NCBI RefSeq assembly: GCF_963576615.1
Contig: NC_088708.1
Coordinates: 7,812,001 to 7,876,000 of the forward strand
From: Watersipora subatra
Lineage: Eukaryota > Bryozoa > Gymnolaemata > Cheilostomatida > Watersiporidae
Direction: 5' to 3'
Length of the DNA: 64,000 bases
Shown: positions 40,001 through 53,700 of the stretch, piece after piece
Numbering within the stretch: the first letter of the stretch is position 1
Layout: each line of letters starts with the position of its first letter
Program-made: the position numbers and the translations under genes
The notes under the pieces: generated by a model
Databases searched by the model: none
Told to the model about the DNA's origin: nothing
The model's input: the letters and a program-made list of their open reading frames with translations, nothing else

Positions 40001-43000
40001 AGTGCGCATTTTACGAAAAAAAATGTGCACATTTCACCAGTCTATAGCATTGTCGATTTGCCGAAGGTTTCTGTAATTAACGTAGAAGTACTGAAATATA
40101 ATTGTTTCTTTTTTGCCGATTTCAAAGTAACTGACATTTTGGACACATATGAGTACTTTGGTATTCCAACTGATGTCCAAAGCAGTGAAAGTAAGGGAAA
40201 TCACAATAATATTTTTTCTAACGATTCTAATGAGATTATTACAATATTTAATTATAAGAATAATTATTCGATTTTATAAGATTTAATTATAAGAATAAAC
40301 ATTTGAATTTACAAGATCGAAGTATATAGTGATCGATGTTTGGCAATATGTTACTGTTATTATTTTTTCTAAATAGTTTTGTTAAATAAATTTTCTAAAA
40401 ATCTATATAAATACCACAACTTCTTGATATTGTTAGATATGACGTTTTGAAATGTAAACAAAATTGTACATTGGTTTTCTATTATTACTGTATTACTATA
40501 TTAATAATATTGGTTATTCTAATAATATCAGTGCATTTTAATTCTAATATTGCATTTCTCCTATTGCAGGGGAGAGATATAAACATATAATCTTTTCCTT
40601 TCATTATTGCTGTTTGTTGTACATAATAACACCCACACCCAGTACATTGCAGCTACCATTGCATTTATCCTATTGCTCTGCAGTGCCATTTGACTGCTAA
40701 TATTGCATTTCTCAACCATCAGTACCCTTTCTTTTTTCCAATATCACTTTGGCCGTGGGCTGTATGACAGGGAATTTCTAGTTAATATAGACTAATTTCT
40801 TGTTAATTTGCAATAGCTCTTGACTATTTTGATTTGCTTGTATTTGTAATATGAAGTAAATATGCTGTGAATTATTTCCTTATTGGTTGTTTCACAAGGA
40901 GTCATATTTACCAGCCCTTAATGTAAATCATCGCTTATTAAAATCGCCGGTGTTCCTGAATCGTACGAGCCTACTTGGCCTACTTTTTCATATTTGGCTG
41001 TACATGTCATATATTTTAATTAGATGGTGTAAGTACATTTCTAGGCTTGTGATCAGCTCACTGATTGCCTAAAGTGTTATTTGTAGTCGCTCACAGTTAA
41101 TCAGATTAAGAAGATACGAGGTTTGGTGGATAAGGAAATTTCTCAATGTAATACAAGAACTGCTGAGCTGATAGAAGAAAGGAATGCTGCGCTGAATCAG
41201 ATAGGTAACATAGTGCATCACTCGTGCATCATCAGCAATAATGAGGTGAGCCTCTCCTTATAGTATACTCTGTCTCTTGCTATCTAAGGGCAGAAATGCT
41301 GGTTACTTAGTGAGAAATGCTTTTCAGCAGGTTTTGATAAGAAAGACTTCTTTGATTAGGCCTTTTTTATAAATGAACGGGCGTCGTCAGTAAATGTTGT
41401 GTAAAGATGAATATACACCAAATTTTTGTCGATTTTATCAGAAAGTATCGATATTTTCTTATTATTTGTGATTATTTTTAATGTTTGAAGTGACCTGATT
41501 ACCAGGATGTTTCAAGATTGAAATCGATAAAACCTGATCGCGATTAAAAAACTCACATCAATCGAAAATCCGATTATGGCATCTTTAGTTGCAAAGGGCT
41601 GACAGAATAGAGACACGTAATACTTCAACCTGAACACAATAGCCGATATCAACCTGAACACAATAGCCGATATCAACCTGAACACAATAGCCGATATCAA
41701 CCTGAACACAATAGCCGATATCAACCTGAACACAATAGCCGATATCAACCTGAACACAATAGCCGATATCAACCTGAACACAATAGCCGATATCAACCTG
41801 AACACAATAGCCGATATCAACCTGAACACAATAGCCGATATCAACCTGAACACAATAGCCGATATCAACCTGAACACAATAGCTGATATCAACCTGAACA
41901 CAATAGCCGATATCAACCTGAACACAATAGCCGATATCAACCTGAACACAATAGCCGATATCAACCTGAACACAATAGCCGATATCAACCTGAACACAAT
42001 AGCTGATATCAACCTGAACACAATAGCCGATATCAACTATCGCAATGATAACAACTAGTGATGTCATTTCGCATGTATTTTTTTCCTGAGCATTTTAATC
42101 GCGATCAAGTTTTCTCGATTTCATTCTAGAAACGTCCTGGCAATCAGATCACCGCAAATATGAAAAACAATCGCAAATGATAGAAAAATATCGATAATCT
42201 TTGATTAAATTTACAAAAAATTGGTGCAAGTTCATTTTTAACCTGTTCTTTCATGCAGATGTGTTCTGCATGAAGGAAATATCACCCATAAAATGTGCAT
42301 TAAAGAAGCCAGGTTAAACCAGAGTTATAGCTAGGTCTTGGTTGTATGCTATGCTCATACACATTGCAATCCAGATACGAGAAAGACAACAATTATCTTC
42401 GTTGTGTGGATTTTACAACGTTTTCATTGTTGCTATTAAAATGCACACCTTTCGGGAAATCAGGTGTTACAGTACGCAATCATTATGCTATGATATCGTA
42501 AATAGATGCTGTAATGGATTCATGGTGACGTACCTACTCATTTTAGAAGAAGGCAGCCGTTCATTTACATGTTTTTGTGAATATTTAGGATGAAAATGGC
42601 ATAGAGCGTACATATGGTGACTGTACAGTACAGAAGAAGTACTCCCATGTCGACCTCATATGTATGATAGACGGAATGGATGGAGAGAGAGGTGCTATGG
42701 TATCGGGCGGGCGTGGCTATTACCTTAAAGCAAGTATCTATACCCCACCTACTGTTCTGAATTCTTGTGCTATAATAATGCAAAGTTTGTTTAACTTTGA
42801 ATGCTTGTAGGGGCCTGCAGTGTTTCTAAAGGAAGCTTTGACCCAGTTGGCTTTGCGCATTCTCACAGACAAGGACTATACGCCTATTTACACCCCATTC
42901 TTCATGCGAAAGGATGTGATGAAGGAAGTGGCACAGCTGAGTCAGTTTGATGAGGAACTATACAAGGTAGGTGCTGCTAACTTAGAGAAGACGGTCTGCA

Positions 43001-46000
43001 GGTCTAATGAAAACAGGTTATATACATGCTTACATGCGATGTCTCTTCCCAGGTGGTGGGGAAAGCCAGTGAGAAGTCAGATGACTCCACTGTTGATGAG
43101 AAGTACTTGATAGCCACATCAGAGCAAACCATAGCCGCTTACCATAGAAATGAGTGGCTGAATGCTGCCGATTTACCCATTAGATATGCTGGTTTATCGA
43201 CTTGCTTCAGACAGGAAGTGGGTTCGCATGGAAGAGACACTCGAGGCATATTTCGTGTGCATCAGTTTGAGAAGGTCAGAACCCTAATATATATTCATCA
43301 GACTAGACCTAGGAATTGCTTTTTGCATCAGAGTCCGCTTAAGTACGCTGCCATATCACCACTAAGTAGCCCATTCACCACTTTTCTATTTTCTTTATCT
43401 AGATTGAACAGTTCAGCATAACAGCTCCTGAAAAATCGTGGGAAGAGTTTGACCGTCTGATTGAGACTGCGGAGGAGTTCTATAAGCTGCTAGAGTTACC
43501 ATACCGTATTGTTAATATCGTAGCAGGTCAGTTCGTACCATACTCTGTTGGAATTATCACACCATATTATTAATATGGCAATTTCTTCCTTCAATTCTAA
43601 GGAGATCGTCATCTTCTTCCTTTTTTCAACACTACGTTTACTTCCACTGCATTCTTGAGACCTATGCTTTGGGACATCATAAAACCAAACCATATGAAGT
43701 AGAACTGCATACGCATGTGCTGACTTGGAAACTATTGTTTTGAAAAGTTTTGGACGCTGTTTGTTGGTAATTACTTCGGATGTTGAATCAAATATTTGTT
43801 CAAGTTTTTGTGCCTTTCTGAAGATCTGTATGCCATGAGATCAATCTATGTCGAGATTCTGCTGCAAATGCTTCTCCTTCATGGAGAATCCAGAACAGCT
43901 TTAGAACTATGTCCGATTTCTTAATTGTATTATCAATTTGATGTAATTTTTAGCACAAAAAAGATTTGTCATAATATTAGCGCCAAAAATATTTGAAAAA
44001 TTTTCACAACATCCGTAGCCAGTCACCACCAAGCTACTCTAATCTTTGTTAAAACAAACTGGTGTACAAATATTTTCAACACAAAATTTGGTCTCAACAA
44101 AATCAGCATTTGTGTATACACAACATTTTCAGGGCTGCCTCAAAAGTATGTACATTCTTTAGGAAATAATACGATAATTTGTAGTGGTTCAAGGTACACA
44201 TTCAGATTTTAGTTTTTGAAGTTGTTATTTTAGATTGAAGTTTGTTATCAAGTAATGTTTGCTGTAGGAGCATTGAATGATGCTGCGGCCAAGAAGTTTG
44301 ACTTGGAAGGCTGGTTCCCTGGATCAAAGGCCTTCCGAGAGCTTGTATCATGCTCGAATTGTACTGACTACCAAGCAAGAAATCTGCAAGTTCGCTTTGG
44401 GCAGACCAAAAAGATGAATGAAGCAGTGAGTAGCAAATATACAGAATTTCTACTTTATGATGCTCATTATAACTTTTCTATTTAAAGTTAATTTTTTATG
44501 TAATAAACATTTACAGAAAATCACAGATTTCCGCTAGGTCAAAAGGTTAGTCCTGCAATGAATTTGATAAAAAAATTTGTTTTCGAGTAGTAGCACTAAA
44601 ACTGTCCAGGCAGGAAAAATATAAGCTTTTTTATGCATTCCGCTGCTCATCATCTTCCATCTAGAACATTTTACCTGTTGATCTCCTATTTAAAACCTTT
44701 TTGACATGCTAGAATTTGTATTAAGATTGTTAGTAGGCAGCATCTGTGGAGATGTGCAGTTGATATGGCAAGTATTGTATTCAAATTGTTTCCTATTCTT
44801 ATAAAAAAATGAAACATCTTGTAAAATAGCGGTAACATCAACTACATTATGTATTATTGACCTTATGACATTGTGTGACCTTGGCTAAGTGAAATATTTG
44901 CCCCGTTTAAACCTTTCAGCCCATAAGAGCGGCTCATAAATATGACCCTAATGAATATTATTTCCTCTGACGAAGCTGCTCCTCATAATAGCTTGTCAAT
45001 ATAAGTTGGACTTTCAGAAACACAAGTTTGACTTTCACATACACAAGTTGGTCCTGCAAATACACAATTTTGTCCTTCAAATACACAAATTGGTCCTTCA
45101 AATATGCAAGTTGGTCCTGCAAATATGCAAGTTGGTCCTTCAAATACACAAGTTGGTCCTTCAAATACACAAGTTGGTCCTTCAAATACACAAGTTGGTC
45201 CTTCAAATATGCAAGTTGGTCCTTCAAATACACAAGTCGGCCCTTCAAATATGCAAGTCGGTCCTTCAAATACACAAGTCGGTCCTTCAAATACACAAGT
45301 TGATCCTTCAAATACACAAGTTGGTCCTGCAAATAAGCAAGTTGGTCCTTCAAATACACAAGTTGGTCCTTCAAATACACAAGTTGGCCCTGCAAATACA
45401 CAAGTTGGTCCTTCAAATACACAAGTCGGCCCTTCAAATACACAAGTTGGTTCTTCAAATATGCAAGTTGATCCTTTAAATATGCAAGTTGGTCCTTCAA
45501 ATACGCAAGTTGATCCTTCAAATACACAAGTCAGCCCTTCAAATACACAAGTTGGTCCTTCAAATACACAAGTTGGTCCTTCAAATACACAAGTTGGTCC
45601 TTCAAATTCACAAGTTGGTCCTGCAAATACACAAGTTTGTCCTTCAAATACACAAATTGGTCCTCCAAATATGCAAGTTGGTCCTCCAAATATGGAAGTT
45701 GGTCCTGCAAATACGCAAGTTGGTCTTGCAAATACGCAAGTTGGTCCTTCAAATTCACAAGTTGGTCCTGCAAATACACAAGTTTGTCCTTCAAATACAC
45801 AAATTGGTCCTTCAAATATGCAAGTTGGTCCTGCAAATACGCAAGTTGGTCCTTCAAATACACAAGTCGGTCCTTCAAATACACAAGTCGGTCCTTCAAA
45901 TACACAAGTTGATCCGTCAAATATGCAAGTTGGTCCTTCAAATACACAAGTTGGTCCTGCAAATACACAAGTTGGTCCTTCAAATACACAAATTGGTCCT

Positions 46001-47325
46001 TCAAATACACAAGTCGGTCCTTCAAATACACAAGTTGGCCCTTCAAATACACAAGTCGGTTCTTCAAATATGCAAGTTGATTCTTTAAATATGCAAGTTG
46101 GTCCTTCAAATACACAAGTTGGTCCTTCAAATACACAAATTGGTCCTTCAAATACACAAATTGGTCCTTCAAATACACAAGTCGGTCCTTCAAATACACA
46201 AGTTGGCCCTTCAAATACACAAGTTGGCCCTTCAAATACACAAGTTAGTTCTTCAAATATGCAAGTTGATTCTTTAAATACACAAGTTGGCCCTTCAAAT
46301 ACACAAGTTGGTTCTTCAAATATGCAAGTTGATTCTTTAAATATGCAAGTTGGTCCTTCAAATACACAAGTTGGTCCTTCAAATACACAAGTTGGTCCTT
46401 CAAATTCACAAGTTGGTCCTGCAAATACACAAGTTGGTTCTTCAAATATGCAAGTTGATTCTTTAAATATGCAAGTTGGTCCTTCAAATACACAAGTTGG
46501 TCCTTCAAATTCACAAGTTGGTCCTGCAAATACACAAGTTGGTTCTTCAAATATGCAAGTTGATTCTTTAAATATGCAAGTTGGTCCTTCAAATACACAA
46601 GTTGGTCCTGCAAATACGCAAGTTGATCCTTTAAATATGCAAGTTGGTCCTTCAAATACGCAAGTTGATCCTTTAAATATGCATGTTGGTGCTTCAAATA
46701 TGCAAGTTGTTCCTTCAAATACACAAGTTGGTCCTTGAAATGCACAAGTTGGTCCTTCAAATACACAGGTTGGTTCGTGTGACAATTACTCTCAGTGCTG
46801 TTCTCTATCCAGGCCTCCTACTGTCACATGCTCAATGGCACCATGTGCGCAGTAACTCGCGTCATTTGCTGTATCATTGAGAATTACCAGGAAGACGATG
46901 GAATAGTTGTTCCGGAGGCTCTCAAACCTTGGATGCCAAAAAGTAGGTTGTACTGCTATTATTCATCCTTGTCGTATAACATCCATTTTCAGTCTATATA
47001 GTTCATCGTTCATCAGTCTATCTAGTTCATTGTTAGCTTGTATCTACCATGCAGAAATGAATTTGGGTTGTGTCAGTTTCCGTACTTGATATATTTACTA
47101 GTATTTTTTTATTAATTGTGGTACTATTGCCATGGACATAGCTGACAGGTTTTAAACCGCAGATACATCTTACGCTTGACTACTTGGTGTAAATTTACAT
47201 CTTAAATATCTCTGTGTATTCTAGAGTATTCCGAGAAGATTCCTTTTGTCAAACCGGCGCCAATTGATGAGGAGAAAGAAAAGAAAAGCAAGAAGAGCAA
47301 AGGGAAAGGCGAGCCAGAAACGTAG
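37073..47325 (+). CDS. SARS1: Seryl-tRNA synthetase, cytosolic (complete, 10 exons)
   Basis: Class II synthetase charging tRNA-Ser (and tRNA-Sec) with serine. Exons: 37073-37214, 38723-38880, 41087-41245, 42589-42729, 42811-42966, 43053-43274, 43403-43526, 44268-44425, 46813-46942, 47225-47325; all phases agree, total 496 aa (human 514). It starts [14 protein letters not shown], the conserved eukaryotic SerRS N-terminus; the tRNA-binding helical arm includes [17 protein letters not shown]. The core has [13 protein letters not shown] (motif 1), [15 protein letters not shown], the serine pocket, [17 protein letters not shown] (motif 2), [14 protein letters not shown] and [15 protein letters not shown] (motif 3 region). 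The C-terminus is [14 protein letters not shown] plus a short lysine-rich tail, shorter than the vertebrate UNE-S extension. Intron 4 uses a GC donor (AAA|GCAAGT). Introns 3 and 8 carry large satellite arrays. Confidence 0.98.
38881..41086. other. SARS1 intron 2, no internal gene supported
   Basis: 2.2 kb AT-rich intron. A 117-codon open frame at 39926-40279 (+) is lysine/asparagine-rich and resembles no family I know; it is treated as chance. A short CTAGTAGTTACTAG duplication is seen near 39230-39275. Confidence 0.5.
41400..42245. mobile_element. Inverted-repeat DNA element whose centre is a 24-bp satellite
   Basis: About 150-bp arms at 41400-41560 and 42080-42245 are diverged inverted copies; both contain GATCGCGATTAAAA, TCGATATTTT and the AACTTGCACCAAA-like end. 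Between them lies the 24-bp array. The terminal AAAGATGAACTTGCACCAAA resembles AAAGGTTGACTTGCAACAAA of the 0.9-kb family, so the two may be relatives. A solo copy of the right arm occurs at 48375-48562. Located in SARS1 intron 3. Confidence 0.75.
41629..42036. repeat. 24-bp minisatellite, 17 copies, nearly identical
   Basis: Units of AACCTGAACACAATAGCC plus GATATC. Only two units show C to T changes, so the array is young or recently homogenised. The period is a multiple of three, which keeps long frames open on the minus strand (an eight-residue repeat); these are not genes. Confidence 0.97.
45005..46770. repeat. 21-bp minisatellite, about 82 copies, in SARS1 intron 8
   Basis: Unit CAAGTTGGTCCTTCAAATAC plus A, with variants at a few fixed positions (GGT/GAT/GTT, CCT/TCT/CCC, ACA/ATG, TCA/GCA). 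Some combinations recur in blocks, for example TTCTTCAAATATGCAAGTTG followed by ATTCTTTAAATATG, showing duplication of multi-unit segments. The period is divisible by three and unit variants rarely make stops, so several frames on both strands stay open for up to 600 codons. The array lies wholly between SARS1 exons 8 and 9. Confidence 0.97.
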
Positions 47326-47751
47326 TTACTTGACTGGCATTGCTTTCTGTAACATATTTATCTTGTTTGTGGTGAAACTTGTGGTCATCAATCACCTTTA
47401 TATGGGTTTTTGAAACATACTGCAGATTCAATGTTGTATATTGGCCTGTCTAAATATAACCATGGCTTGCCCATTATACCGATCTATCATCTTAGTTCCT
47501 TTGCTAGCTCTAGTTAAAGTGCTAATGTAAATATACACGTGCATGTATATTATGTGTAAGCAAAATATCAAGAAAAATATTGCATTTAAAAGATATTAGC
47601 AGAATGTTAAAAAGTTACAAATGCAAGCTGCTGACAAATGGAGCAATGGGATAAAAGCCAAAAATGAAAACAAAAGTGAACAAAAACTAAAGCATAAAAA
47701 GAGCAATGGAGACAAACTGTAGGTTTACAAGAATTGTTGCAAACATAACAT
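47326..47751. other. 3' space shared by the convergent SARS1 and RRM genes
   Basis: The two stop codons are about 430 bp apart on opposite strands. The 3' UTRs must lie here and may overlap. No clear AATAAA is seen on the + strand; on the minus strand ATTAAA-like sequences occur near 47580-47600. Confidence 0.6.
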
Positions 47752-50700
47752 TTAACTGATGCGTGCACATTTGTTGAGAGTACATACACTGTCATAGAAA
47801 TTTGCCCGGTTAACGATATGGAGAGATTGCGCAGGGCTGTGCGACGGCATCTGTTGAGCAATCTGCAATGTACGATCAAACCATGATTTGAACCAATTGG
47901 AATAACTTTGGTCACAAACAACCACCGGCTGTTGTGGTGGAGAAACAGCTTTCGGGATAGGCTGAGAGATAAGGAGGTTGGCAGGAGGTGCTGGTGTTGG
48001 TGCGATAAATCCATTGGGCCTCAGCTGCAGAATTGGCTGTTCGGGGTTTGGTGTATGACTGTAGCCATTTTGATGAGGGGAGCTGGTGAAAACTGGGCTG
48101 GTGATTGAGTTAGTTGGTACAAACCCGTAAAAGGGTAAATTACGACATACATCTGAACGTGCTGCCATGCTTTGGTATCCTCCTGTAGTGAGATAAACCA
48201 TCATATATAATCTCATCATGCCTTCACATGTATGATCTAGAGCAATAATTAGGTCTCACCAAACTTTCATAAGTTGCAGTGATACACTGTTGTGCAGGTC
48301 GAAGTATGGCTTATGAATGTCAACAAGAAATTTAAGTTAATATGCAAACCTTTTTAATATTGTTGTGCATCTGTAGCATAAAAAAATTTGGACAACTTTA
48401 CATCCTTGAAGATGACGCGCGTTTTAACCACGATCAAGTTTTATCGATTCTAATTGTGAAACATCCTGGCAATTAGGTCAATTCAAACATCAAAAACAAT
48501 CGTAAATAATTGTATAATAATCTAATATAATCCACAAAAGTTTTGCTCAAGTTCATCTTTAACAAAGTGCCACGATGCTAGAACAACCACTATGACTTCT
48601 TCGACTGAATTGATTAACCTAAAGAACAACCACTATGACTTCTTCGACTGAATTGATTAACCTAAAGAACAACCACTATGACTTCTTCGACTGAATTGAT
48701 TAACCTAAAGAACAACCACTATGACTTCTTCGACTGAATTGATTAACCTAAAGAACAACCACTATGACTTCTTCGACTGAATTGATTAACCTAAAGAACA
48801 ACCACTATGACTTCTTCGACTGAATTGATTAACCTGAAGAACAACCACTATGACTTCTTCGACTGAATTGATTAACCTGAAGAACAACCACTATGACTTC
48901 TTCGACTGAATTGATTAACCTGAAGAACAACCACCATGACTTCTTCGACTGAATTGATTAACCTGAAGAACAACCACCATGACTTCTCCAACTGAACTGA
49001 TTAACCTGAAGAACAACCACCATGACCTCTTCGACTGAATTGATTAACCTGAAGAACAACCACTATGACTTCTTCGACTGAATTGATTAACTTGAAGAAC
49101 AACCACTATGACTTCTTCGACTGAATTGATTAACCTGAAGAACAACAACTATGACTTTTTCGACTGAATTGATTAACCTGAAGTGTGTCTAGTCACTGAC
49201 CAAATCAAATTTATCGACTAATTGCTCTGCTGAAATGCTGTGATGACTCACTCGACTCACAGTAGACTTGCAAACTATATGTCTTAGCAACGAGCTGTAT
49301 TATTATTGGTAGATTTTCGTGTACAAACTTTTTGCCTCATTCTTGAAGAGAAGCATAAATCGCGACAGTCAAATCTCAACTTACAAAGCTACTCTGTTCT
49401 GATATTTGCTTTGTGTGGCGAAACTGTTATATGTTTGAGCAGATATTTTTAGGGACTATTTTATAAGATTAGGATTTTATTTACTTATTTTCAGAACGTG
49501 GAAAATGATAAATATTAAATATAGTTTTGTGTAGCGTTAACATAGCTGTATTATGTCAAACTTGAAGAAAAACTGTATTTAAAAATCTAACTCTAATTCT
49601 ATTAGTTATTGTTTAAATTAACTTAATTTTTATGTTGTTTGTTATTTATATATCGTATTTTCAATTTTTATTGGCTTTTTTACTTTTACTTTCCAAACAG
49701 TAGTTTTGAGAAATTTCAAATGTCATATGTTAGAAATTACTTTGTGTCTGCATTATTATGTTACTTGAATTGCGCTTTTATGACAGCTATGCTATAAGTC
49801 ACAGTCACATATCTACTTGATTTACCTGCTTAATATTGTAGTAGTTGCTGGGCTATGACAAAAACAGAAAATGTGTTTTTTAAAAAAGAGTGAGCCTGAC
49901 TAGATTTTTGATTTCTGCAACAACGCCTTGCGATAGCTTACATTAAACATGTCATCCACAAGATCAAATATTTGCTCAAATTTCCCAGTCTATGTCAAAC
50001 AATGCATACATAGAGGTGATCATACGTCGAGGTTATACGATATATTATAATCAGACGCCATAACATACGTGATACACCAAATTAAATGGCTGAAGCAATG
50101 AAAAAGTAAAATTTGTTAACAGAAATACAGGCAAGAATAACTAATTACTATTGCTGATAATTTACCATGGATAATATGAGAAATAAAGAATTTTCAAGAG
50201 GTGTTGTTCTAGAAAACTGCTAAAACATTTGGGTGTGCAGCTATTTGTCATTAGTAATACAATGTTGACCAACAAATTCAATTTATTTTCACGTAAGAGC
50301 TTTTCTTACGTTACCGATTTGCAGAAATAACTAGAGCAGTGGATAAATATACAAGAACTTCACTATTTGACTCACCTGAACTGGGTACTACACAATATTT
50401 GGTTGGAGAATGCTTGAGTTCACAGGGATTCTTTGGTTGCGCAGGCTTTATTTCTACCTGTTTAACAAGAAGGGAATATACATTACAAGGACCCTCATCT
50501 TTGTGTTTGTCAATGAAAAGCATCACATTGCATTCTATGATTTAATAGAATGACCATCAGTTGCAATACGCAGTATTTTGGAAAAATGTTTTATACCCCA
50601 ATTGAGGAAGTATAGTATAGATATTGTTTCATAAGTGACATGTGAAAGATGATGATAACTTACAGAGGAAGCAGAAATATTTGGCAGCAATTCTCAATTA

Positions 50701-53700
50701 AACCTATCCTAGAGGTCAATATCTATGCGCTTTATTCTTATTACATAACATGGCGGTGCATGATCAGTTATTACAGAACATGGCGGTGCATGATCAGTTA
50801 TTACAGAACATGGTGGTGCATGATCAGTTATTACAGAACATGGTGGTGCATGATCAGTTATTACAGAACATGGTGGTGCATGATCAGTTATTACAGAACA
50901 TGGTGGTGCATGATCAGTTATTACAGAACATGGTGGTGCATGATCAGTTATTACAGAACATGGTGGTGCATGATCAGTTATTACAGAACATGGTGGTGCA
51001 TGATCAGTTATTACAGAACATGGTGGTGCATGATCAGTTGAAACATCCTTGCAATATAACATTGAGAATAACTTATTTATCTTTTGATTTAAACTACAGC
51101 TAAATTTAATATATATTCAAATCTCAACCTACAAAGACCTCTACACATAAACTTTTAGCATACTCCGCAAAATGTAAGCAAATGTTTGTCTTGACATGCA
51201 AAGTAATTTTCAACATGCGACATCAAAGATTTCTGGAAACATGACAGTTGCGTAAATAAATAAATAAAAAATTAGGGAGCTGGGAAAAATTAAAATAAAA
51301 GTGTGAAAATAACAAAAATGTATAAATTAAATTAAACTATGGTCTATCTAGCATTTAGGTGATTGCCCCACAAGCTACAATACCACTCACTCTAAATGTT
51401 TTGACGTGAGGAATAAGATTAGGCAACGCGCCTTGTTTTAAAATGTTGTAACATCCTATAAAAATGTGAAAGGGGCTGCTCTTGACTGGCTTGTAGACTG
51501 GTGATCTGCCGAAATCATAATGAATTTACAGCTTTCAGGCACTGACCTGTTTACCCAAAAAGAAGATGAACCTCTGCTGCACCGCTAGCTTTGCCACCTC
51601 CTCATTATCAAATGTTACAAAACCAAATCCTCTTGACTTAGGCTGCCCATCTTGGTAGTTAGGTCGGCATATTATGACAACCTCTTCAACCTTTAGTGAG
51701 CAAGAATAGGATTGAATTTGAGGATAGGATACAGTCTCCTAGTTATTGCACTATGTTTGATAACGGTGAAGACCTTTCATGAGAAGGATATTTTGTACTC
51801 CAACTAAATTGAAAAAAATTTATTTGTACACTATTCAAAATTACATGAAATAAGCAGTGTGTGACCATAACATACGGACTTCCTATAAAACTCTCGTTAT
51901 TCAAATAAAATTTGAATAATTGCACCGACTTGACGTTTCATGAGAATTTCTTATATAATAGGATACAAAAACTTCACATAAATTTTTTACATTCAATGGA
52001 GTTTAGGTAAAAGAAGGTTTACGTTATAGGAGCGCCTACTGTATGAGTAATATTACATTGTTATGGCTAGCAAATCAGAAGAAAGTTTAATACCATAGTA
52101 TTTGTTCTGTTTTAATCCAACTTGTTTTAACATCGCAATAACAGCCCAGGCAGAATCTCCTACTTTAGCTGCTCTTAAAATATGAAAAGGCCTCAAATTT
52201 TCCATGAAAAAATCAATCCTGATTGTTTTCTCTCCTATAATCTTTTCTGCAAAAGACAAAGGCTTTACCACTGTTGCATCTCCTTCAAGGTGTCACCCCA
52301 CATGGAATACATTTTGTGATCTAGCTAACGGCATACACATTTTTCGTACTGGATACTCTGAAGCATTTGCTATGACGGTAGCCAAAGCACCAATTCTCAA
52401 ATATATTTACATTTGCTTCAGTAGCGAGATAACTAATGGCAACAAATACTGGAACTAGCATCTAGCCCACATCATCACTCACAATTGTACTAAGTTCAGA
52501 ATCACAATCTCTCTGAAAAAGGGTTGACAACTACAGCCATCTATAATAAAACTAGTCTTTAGCTTTGCTTACCTATATTGGCGCACAGTTATCTACCAAA
52601 TGATAGTTCTATGGCGACCAATATTTTATGAGCGTATCTATCATCTGCCCTGTTTTTTTTTCAAATAAGAGCACTTATGTGAAAATCAAACTTAAGGATA
52701 TGGTCCTAATGGAAATAATTTTGATGGCTAGGTTGCTTCCGGCACATATAAAACACATAATATTAAATGCAAAATTCTTGAGTTAGCACATTAAATGCAC
52801 TTACTTGTCCAAAGTGTTGTTCAAAGGCAATGTGTAACTGCTTCTCCTTTGCAAATGGTGGAATTCCACCTAAGAAGATTTTGCGTGAATCGATCGCATC
52901 ATTTTCTAACCGAATCATCTATATAAGAATATGCACAAGTGCAAAGATCCAATATTTATATATATATTTTCCACAATTATAATTTCTAACTTACAATACT
53001 GCAAACCAATCAACAGCTAAGTATTTCTAAACTTCACGCTTTATGATTTGTTGGAATAATGAGCTTAATGATAGCACCAGTGCTTGTCTTGTACAAAATC
53101 TAACTGGAATCATGAAGCTTGTCTCTAGTTATTGTACAGTATATTACATACTCTCTACTTATTGTTAAGTAGAGAGTATGTGATAGTAGGTGACAAGCTG
53201 TAATAAATAACAGCTTGTCTCTAGATATGGTACCACATCACTCACCCTGTTAAGCACCTTTGGAGTGCAAAGCTTCACATCAACCTACAAGAATACCATT
53301 GAATTGTAGATTAGATTATAAATCCTGTTGGGCCATATTCAGAGAAAACAATCTGTAACCACCATGCTGTTAAGAAAAGTCTTTTTATATAGAGAAATGC
53401 TAAATTGTAAGTCATTTAAAGCATCAGTTTTTTTGTAACAGGCTAAAATGTGCATACATATTTAGACATACATGTAGTTCAAAAAACAACTACGATTTGG
53501 ACCAGTCATTTGATGATATGTACAAAGAATTGTGAGTAATGCTTTAGGGCAGCTGACCAATCAATTAATAGCATTTAAACCATACACTTAGAATGATCAT
53601 GTGATAATAAATAGCTAAATTTTTCAGTTGACCTATTAAATAAAATTGAATAAAACAATCATTTTGAGGCAAATAAAAGACTAAATTCTCTTGAATCTCC

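Noticed and set aside
39926-40279. 117-codon plus-strand frame in SARS1 intron 2
   Set aside because: Low-complexity K/N/I composition expected from AT-rich DNA; no known motif.
41512-42067. Minus-strand frames of 160-174 codons with an eight-residue repeat
   Set aside because: By-products of the 24-bp satellite in SARS1 intron 3.
44958-46785. Open frames of 157-600 codons on both strands
   Set aside because: All come from the 21-bp satellite with period divisible by three, inside SARS1 intron 8.
48565-49183. Regular array that could be mistaken for CRISPR
   Set aside because: Units are head-to-tail with no unique spacers, in an intron of an animal gene.
50649-51103. Frames of 117-130 codons on both strands
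   Set aside because: By-products of the 30-bp satellite in an RRM-gene intron.
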